Part shown: positions 61,502 to 64,000 of the stretch, piece after piece
Layout: each line of letters opens with the position of its first letter
How positions within the stretch are numbered: the stretch's first letter is position 1
Source: GCA-2725625 sp964574215
Lineage (GTDB): Bacteria; Pseudomonadota; Alphaproteobacteria; Rhodospirillales; UBA2165
Direction of reading: 5' to 3'
NCBI GenBank assembly: GCA_964574215.1
Contig: CAZNLR010000026.1
Location: forward strand, 1-64,000
DNA: 64,000 nucleotides
The notes under the pieces: model-generated
Seen by the model: only the letters and a program-made list of their open reading frames with translations
Told to the model about the DNA's origin: nothing
Database searches by the model: none
Position numbers and translations under genes: made by a program

Positions 61502-62475
61502 TGTACTTCTTCCGCAACATCGCCACCATGCTCGGAACCGATCCCCGCGGCCGTCCCGACCCCAATAAAATCAGCAAGGCGGCAGCGAATATTCATCACG
61601 CCAAGCGGGATATCGACGGTAAAAATGAACGCGCCGCCGCCATCAAGGCGGAGCGTGATAAAGCACGGTCGAACAAATGGCTGTGGCGGCGGTGGGCATC
61701 AATCATCATCGTCAATCTACTGTTTGTTCTCTCCTTCCAATTCGATGTGCAATTGGTGGAAGGGGCCTTAACGGCGTCTCGGGTCATCGGATTTCATTTC
61801 GCCGATTTGAATTCGGCCTTGCAGGTCATGCTGGCCTACAAGGTCATTTTGATCAATTTGGTGATCGGCACGGTAACCGTCTTGATTCTCTGGTGGCTGT
61901 TGGGCGGTCGATCTTTCTGCTCCTGGGTCTGTCCCTACCATCTATTAGCCGAATTCGGCGAAATGCTGCATTTGAGGCTGGCTGAGCAGAACATCATCCA
62001 CGATTTTAAACTGTCCCGGAAAACCCGCACCGTTCTCTATGTCATTTTCGCCTTACTGGCGCTGATTACGGGCTATACGGTGTTTGAATCGATTTCCCCG
62101 GTTGGAATTCTCAGCCGCGCCATGATCTACGGGCCCGGTTTGGCGATGATTTGGGTAGCCGGCATACTGATTTTTGAAATATTTATCTCCCGCCGCGCCT
62201 GGTGCCGGTATATTTGTCCCATCGGCCTGACCTATGGGTTTGTGGGAACGACTTCACCGGTTCAGGTCAAGTACGATCTGGAAAACTGTCTGCACGAAGG
62301 GGATTGCCGCCAGGTCTGCATGGTGCCCCATGTGCTGGAGATCACCAAAAAGGGCAGGGCAGAGGAAATCCAAATAGGGATCGGTCCCGATTGCACCCGC
62401 TGCGGCATGTGTGTAGATATTTGCCCGACGAATTCCCTGAATTTCAATATCAAGGGATTGGACAAGTTTCTTTAA
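61501..62475 (+). CDS. nosH: NosH, NapH-like membrane quinol dehydrogenase
   Basis: A 324-residue membrane protein from ATG 61501. It has about four hydrophobic segments, the two CX3CP motifs CSWVCPYHLL and CRYICPIGLTY typical of NapH, and a C-terminal ferredoxin pair (CRQVCMVPHVLEI region and CTRCGMCVDICPTNSL). With NosG it oxidises quinol and feeds the periplasmic cytochromes and NosZ. The upstream in-frame start at 61441 lies inside nosG and is rejected. Confidence 0.93.
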   Translation: MYFFRNIATMLGTDPRGRPDPNKISKAAANIHHAKRDIDGKNERAAAIKAERDKARSNKWLWRRWASIIIVNLLFVLSFQFDVQLVEGALTASRVIGFHFADLNSALQVMLAYKVILINLVIGTVTVLILWWLLGGRSFCSWVCPYHLLAEFGEMLHLRLAEQNIIHDFKLSRKTRTVLYVIFALLALITGYTVFESISPVGILSRAMIYGPGLAMIWVAGILIFEIFISRRAWCRYICPIGLTYGFVGTTSPVQVKYDLENCLHEGDCRQVCMVPHVLEITKKGRAEEIQIGIGPDCTRCGMCVDICPTNSLNFNIKGLDKFL

Positions 62476-63375
62476 ATGATGATGAACACTGATTCCATGA
62501 CCGGCCCGATGATTCAATTAGGTGGCGTCTCCAAGAACTTCGGACGGAGGCCCGTGCTCGATAGTGTCGATCTTGATATCGAGCGGGGCAATCGTGTGGC
62601 TTTGGTAGGATCCAACGGCGCTGGCAAGACGACACTGATCAGGTGCTTGCTGGGTGAGTACACCTATCAGGGACGAATTAACGTGGAGGGTTTGGCACCC
62701 CGTGCAGCCCGGCGGCAGGTGCTGAATAGAATCGGTTTCGTTCCTCAACTGCCGCCGCCGTTGAAAATGCCGGTGGGTGAGCTCATCCGATTCGCATCCA
62801 AGGTTTGTGATGACGACCCCAAACATATCGAAGCCATGTCCGATGCCTTAGGCTTGGATTTGAGTTCCGTCAGGAGGCAGTCTTTCGTCAAACTCTCCGG
62901 CGGTCAGAAACAAAAATTGCTTATCAGTATTGCCCTGGCCCGGCAGTGCGGCGTTCTCATCATGGATGAACCGGCCGCCAATTTGGACCCTGAATCCCGC
63001 CAGATATTCTTTAAGTTACTGGCCGAGCGGCAGGACGATACGGTTATGCTGATCTCCAGTCACCGGCTGGACGAAGTGGCGGAACTGGTCAACCGGGTCG
63101 TCGAATTGGACCGGGGTAAAGTGGTGCTCGACGATCATGTGGCCGATGAGGTGCAATTGGATTCCCTGCTCGCCTGCACGGTGCGTATAAACCGGACCGA
63201 GGAGGCGTTCGCCAAGGCCATCTCCCAATGGGGATTCCGTGATGAAGACAGCGGTCTATTTTGGCGGGGCGATGTGGCCGGGCCCGACCGCTTGCGTTTT
63301 CTGGGATTGATATCGCGGTACGCCGGATTGGTGACGGACCTGGAATTGAAAGAAAGCAAGGGCGGCGAGAAATGA
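62476..63375 (+). CDS. nosF: NosF, ABC-type ATPase
   Basis: A 299-residue ATPase: Walker A GSNGAGKTT (about residues 38-46), signature KLSGGQKQKLLISIALARQC, Walker B VLIMDEPAANLDPES and H-loop ISSHRLDEVAEL. It starts directly after the nosH stop. NosF powers transfer of a sulfur species or copper-linked factor through NosY to NosD for CuZ assembly. The expected nosY permease gene is not between nosF and nosL. Confidence 0.94.
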   Translation: MMMNTDSMTGPMIQLGGVSKNFGRRPVLDSVDLDIERGNRVALVGSNGAGKTTLIRCLLGEYTYQGRINVEGLAPRAARRQVLNRIGFVPQLPPPLKMPVGELIRFASKVCDDDPKHIEAMSDALGLDLSSVRRQSFVKLSGGQKQKLLISIALARQCGVLIMDEPAANLDPESRQIFFKLLAERQDDTVMLISSHRLDEVAELVNRVVELDRGKVVLDDHVADEVQLDSLLACTVRINRTEEAFAKAISQWGFRDEDSGLFWRGDVAGPDRLRFLGLISRYAGLVTDLELKESKGGEK

Positions 63376-63869
63376 TGCAGTGCACGCGCCGCCACTCGAT
63401 CCTTTTGCTTGCGTCTCTGCCATTGGTGCTGAATGGTTGCTTCGAGGACAGTAAGACAGGCCCGGTTGACATTCACTGGGACCGGGATAGCTGCGCCTTG
63501 TGCAACATGATCATCAGCGACGCCCGTTTCGCCGCCCAGGTGAGGGGGGGACCGAAACGTAACATTTATAAGTTCGATGACATCGGCTGCGCCGTCAACT
63601 GGCTCAACAAAAAGCCATGGGCTGGCGATCCGGAAACGGAAATTTGGGTGGCGGAAAAATCCAGCACCCGTGAAAAAGTAACCTGGTTGAAAGCCCGTGA
63701 CGCCCGCTACGTCAAAGGCGAACAAACACCCATGAACTACGGTTTCGGCGCCGTGGCCGCCAGTATCCCCGGCAGTATCGATTTTGTCGCCGTGACCAAC
63801 ATTATCCTGGCCAATGCCCCTAACCATATATGCCGGACGCCGGATGACGCGGGCAGAGCGGGTAGTTAG
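63372..63869 (+). CDS. nosL: NosL, copper-binding outer-membrane lipoprotein
   Basis: The ATG at 63372 overlaps the nosF stop by 4 nt (ATGA) and gives 165 residues; an earlier in-frame start inside nosF is rejected. A lipoprotein signal ends at Cys23 (LVLNGC). The Cu(I) ligand motif C-x-x-C-x-M is in SCALCNMIISDARF, followed by KFDDIGCAVNWL. It supplies copper for NosZ maturation. It is the last gene before the terminal repeat. Confidence 0.93.
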   Translation: MMQCTRRHSILLLASLPLVLNGCFEDSKTGPVDIHWDRDSCALCNMIISDARFAAQVRGGPKRNIYKFDDIGCAVNWLNKKPWAGDPETEIWVAEKSSTREKVTWLKARDARYVKGEQTPMNYGFGAVAASIPGSIDFVAVTNIILANAPNHICRTPDDAGRAGS

Positions 63870-63911
63870 GAATATTGCTAGATGAATCCGATTGGCTATT
63901 TTTCAAATAAT

Positions 63912-64000
63912 CCCCCCACCTCATTCCTCCCCCGCAAGGGGGGAGGAGGTATTACCGATTCAATTCCCTCCCCCCACCGCGGGGGAGGGTTAGGGTGGGG
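63912..64000. repeat. GC-rich dispersed repeat, copy 2 (cut by window end)
   Basis: CCCCCCACCTCATTCC opens the element; GGGTTAGGGTGGGG closes it at the window edge. Two inner hairpins (CCTCCCCC-GCAA-GGGGGGAGG and CCCTCCCC-CCACCGC-GGGGGAGGG) occupy the same places as in the copy at 15797-15881. It lies about 40 nt after the nosL stop codon. Confidence 0.8.

Noticed and set aside
1..64000. tRNA, rRNA, integrase, transposase and CRISPR features
   Set aside because: None could be recognised by reading either strand; a tRNAscan, Infernal and IS search would be needed to exclude small or degraded examples.

Overview
The window reads as a chromosomal segment of a free-living, motile, metabolically versatile alphaproteobacterium, probably Rhodospirillales-like. 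Evidence: a CheD-containing chemotaxis operon, hydantoinase/CoxL/CoA-ligase catabolic genes typical of the class, moderately high G+C, and a clade II (Sec-type) nitrous oxide reductase operon. It is therefore likely a facultative denitrifier. The genus cannot be named from this sequence. No rRNA, tRNA, CRISPR array, integrase or transposase was recognised.

Layout. 0.2-4.4 kb: a GST, a coupled methyltransferase/DUF547 pair, and a TetR gene followed by a cytosolic reductive-dehalogenase-like iron-sulfur protein. 4.6-17.5 kb (+): a catabolic block with a CUT2-type ABC importer (ATPase, permease, binding protein), a CoxL-type molybdenum hydroxylase large subunit, a gentisate-dioxygenase-like cupin, HyuA/HyuB, and a CoA ligase after a GC-rich dispersed repeat. 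17.5-21.0 kb: a FIST sensor and a PAS-SpoIIE phosphatase, bracketed by inverted copies of a 26-bp element. 21.0-25.6 kb (-): an ATP-dependent benzoyl-CoA-reductase-like operon with two short BadF-type ATPases, a small Cys-containing protein, and a promoter overlapped by a perfect 10-1-10 palindrome. 26.0-26.9 kb: an orphan MlaF-like ATPase.

26.9-29.2 kb is an A+T-rich insert with an AAA ATPase and a TOPRIM/DUF4276-like protein, a candidate anti-phage module. 29.2-31.5 kb is a second orphan CoxL-type subunit. 31.6-34.7 kb (-) holds two glycosyltransferases and a polysaccharide-deacetylase-like protein. 34.9-35.3 kb is a MarR regulator. 35.3-43.9 kb (-) is one chemotaxis operon (STAS-cheY-cheA-cheW-MCP-cheR-cheD-cheB-Hpt/pseudo-receiver). 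44.6-51.0 kb has beta-oxidation-type genes (two SDRs, a PimD-like acyl-CoA dehydrogenase, thiolase plus DUF35 partner) and a CocE-type hydrolase. 51.2-53.7 kb has an HTH/methyltransferase-like protein and a MetF-like reductase. 53.7-63.9 kb holds sco and nosZ-c-c-B-D-G-H-F-L, controlled by a well-placed FNR/NNR box. The window ends inside a second copy of the GC-rich repeat.

The strongest unexplained items are the ATPase/TOPRIM island, the FIST/PAS-phosphatase pair with its flanking inverted elements, the benzoyl-CoA-reductase-like operon with its unknown small protein, the absence of nosY between nosF and nosL, and two paired TGGGA-N4-TCCCA operators before the HTH/methyltransferase gene. 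All functional calls rest on reading motifs by eye; no database search was run.
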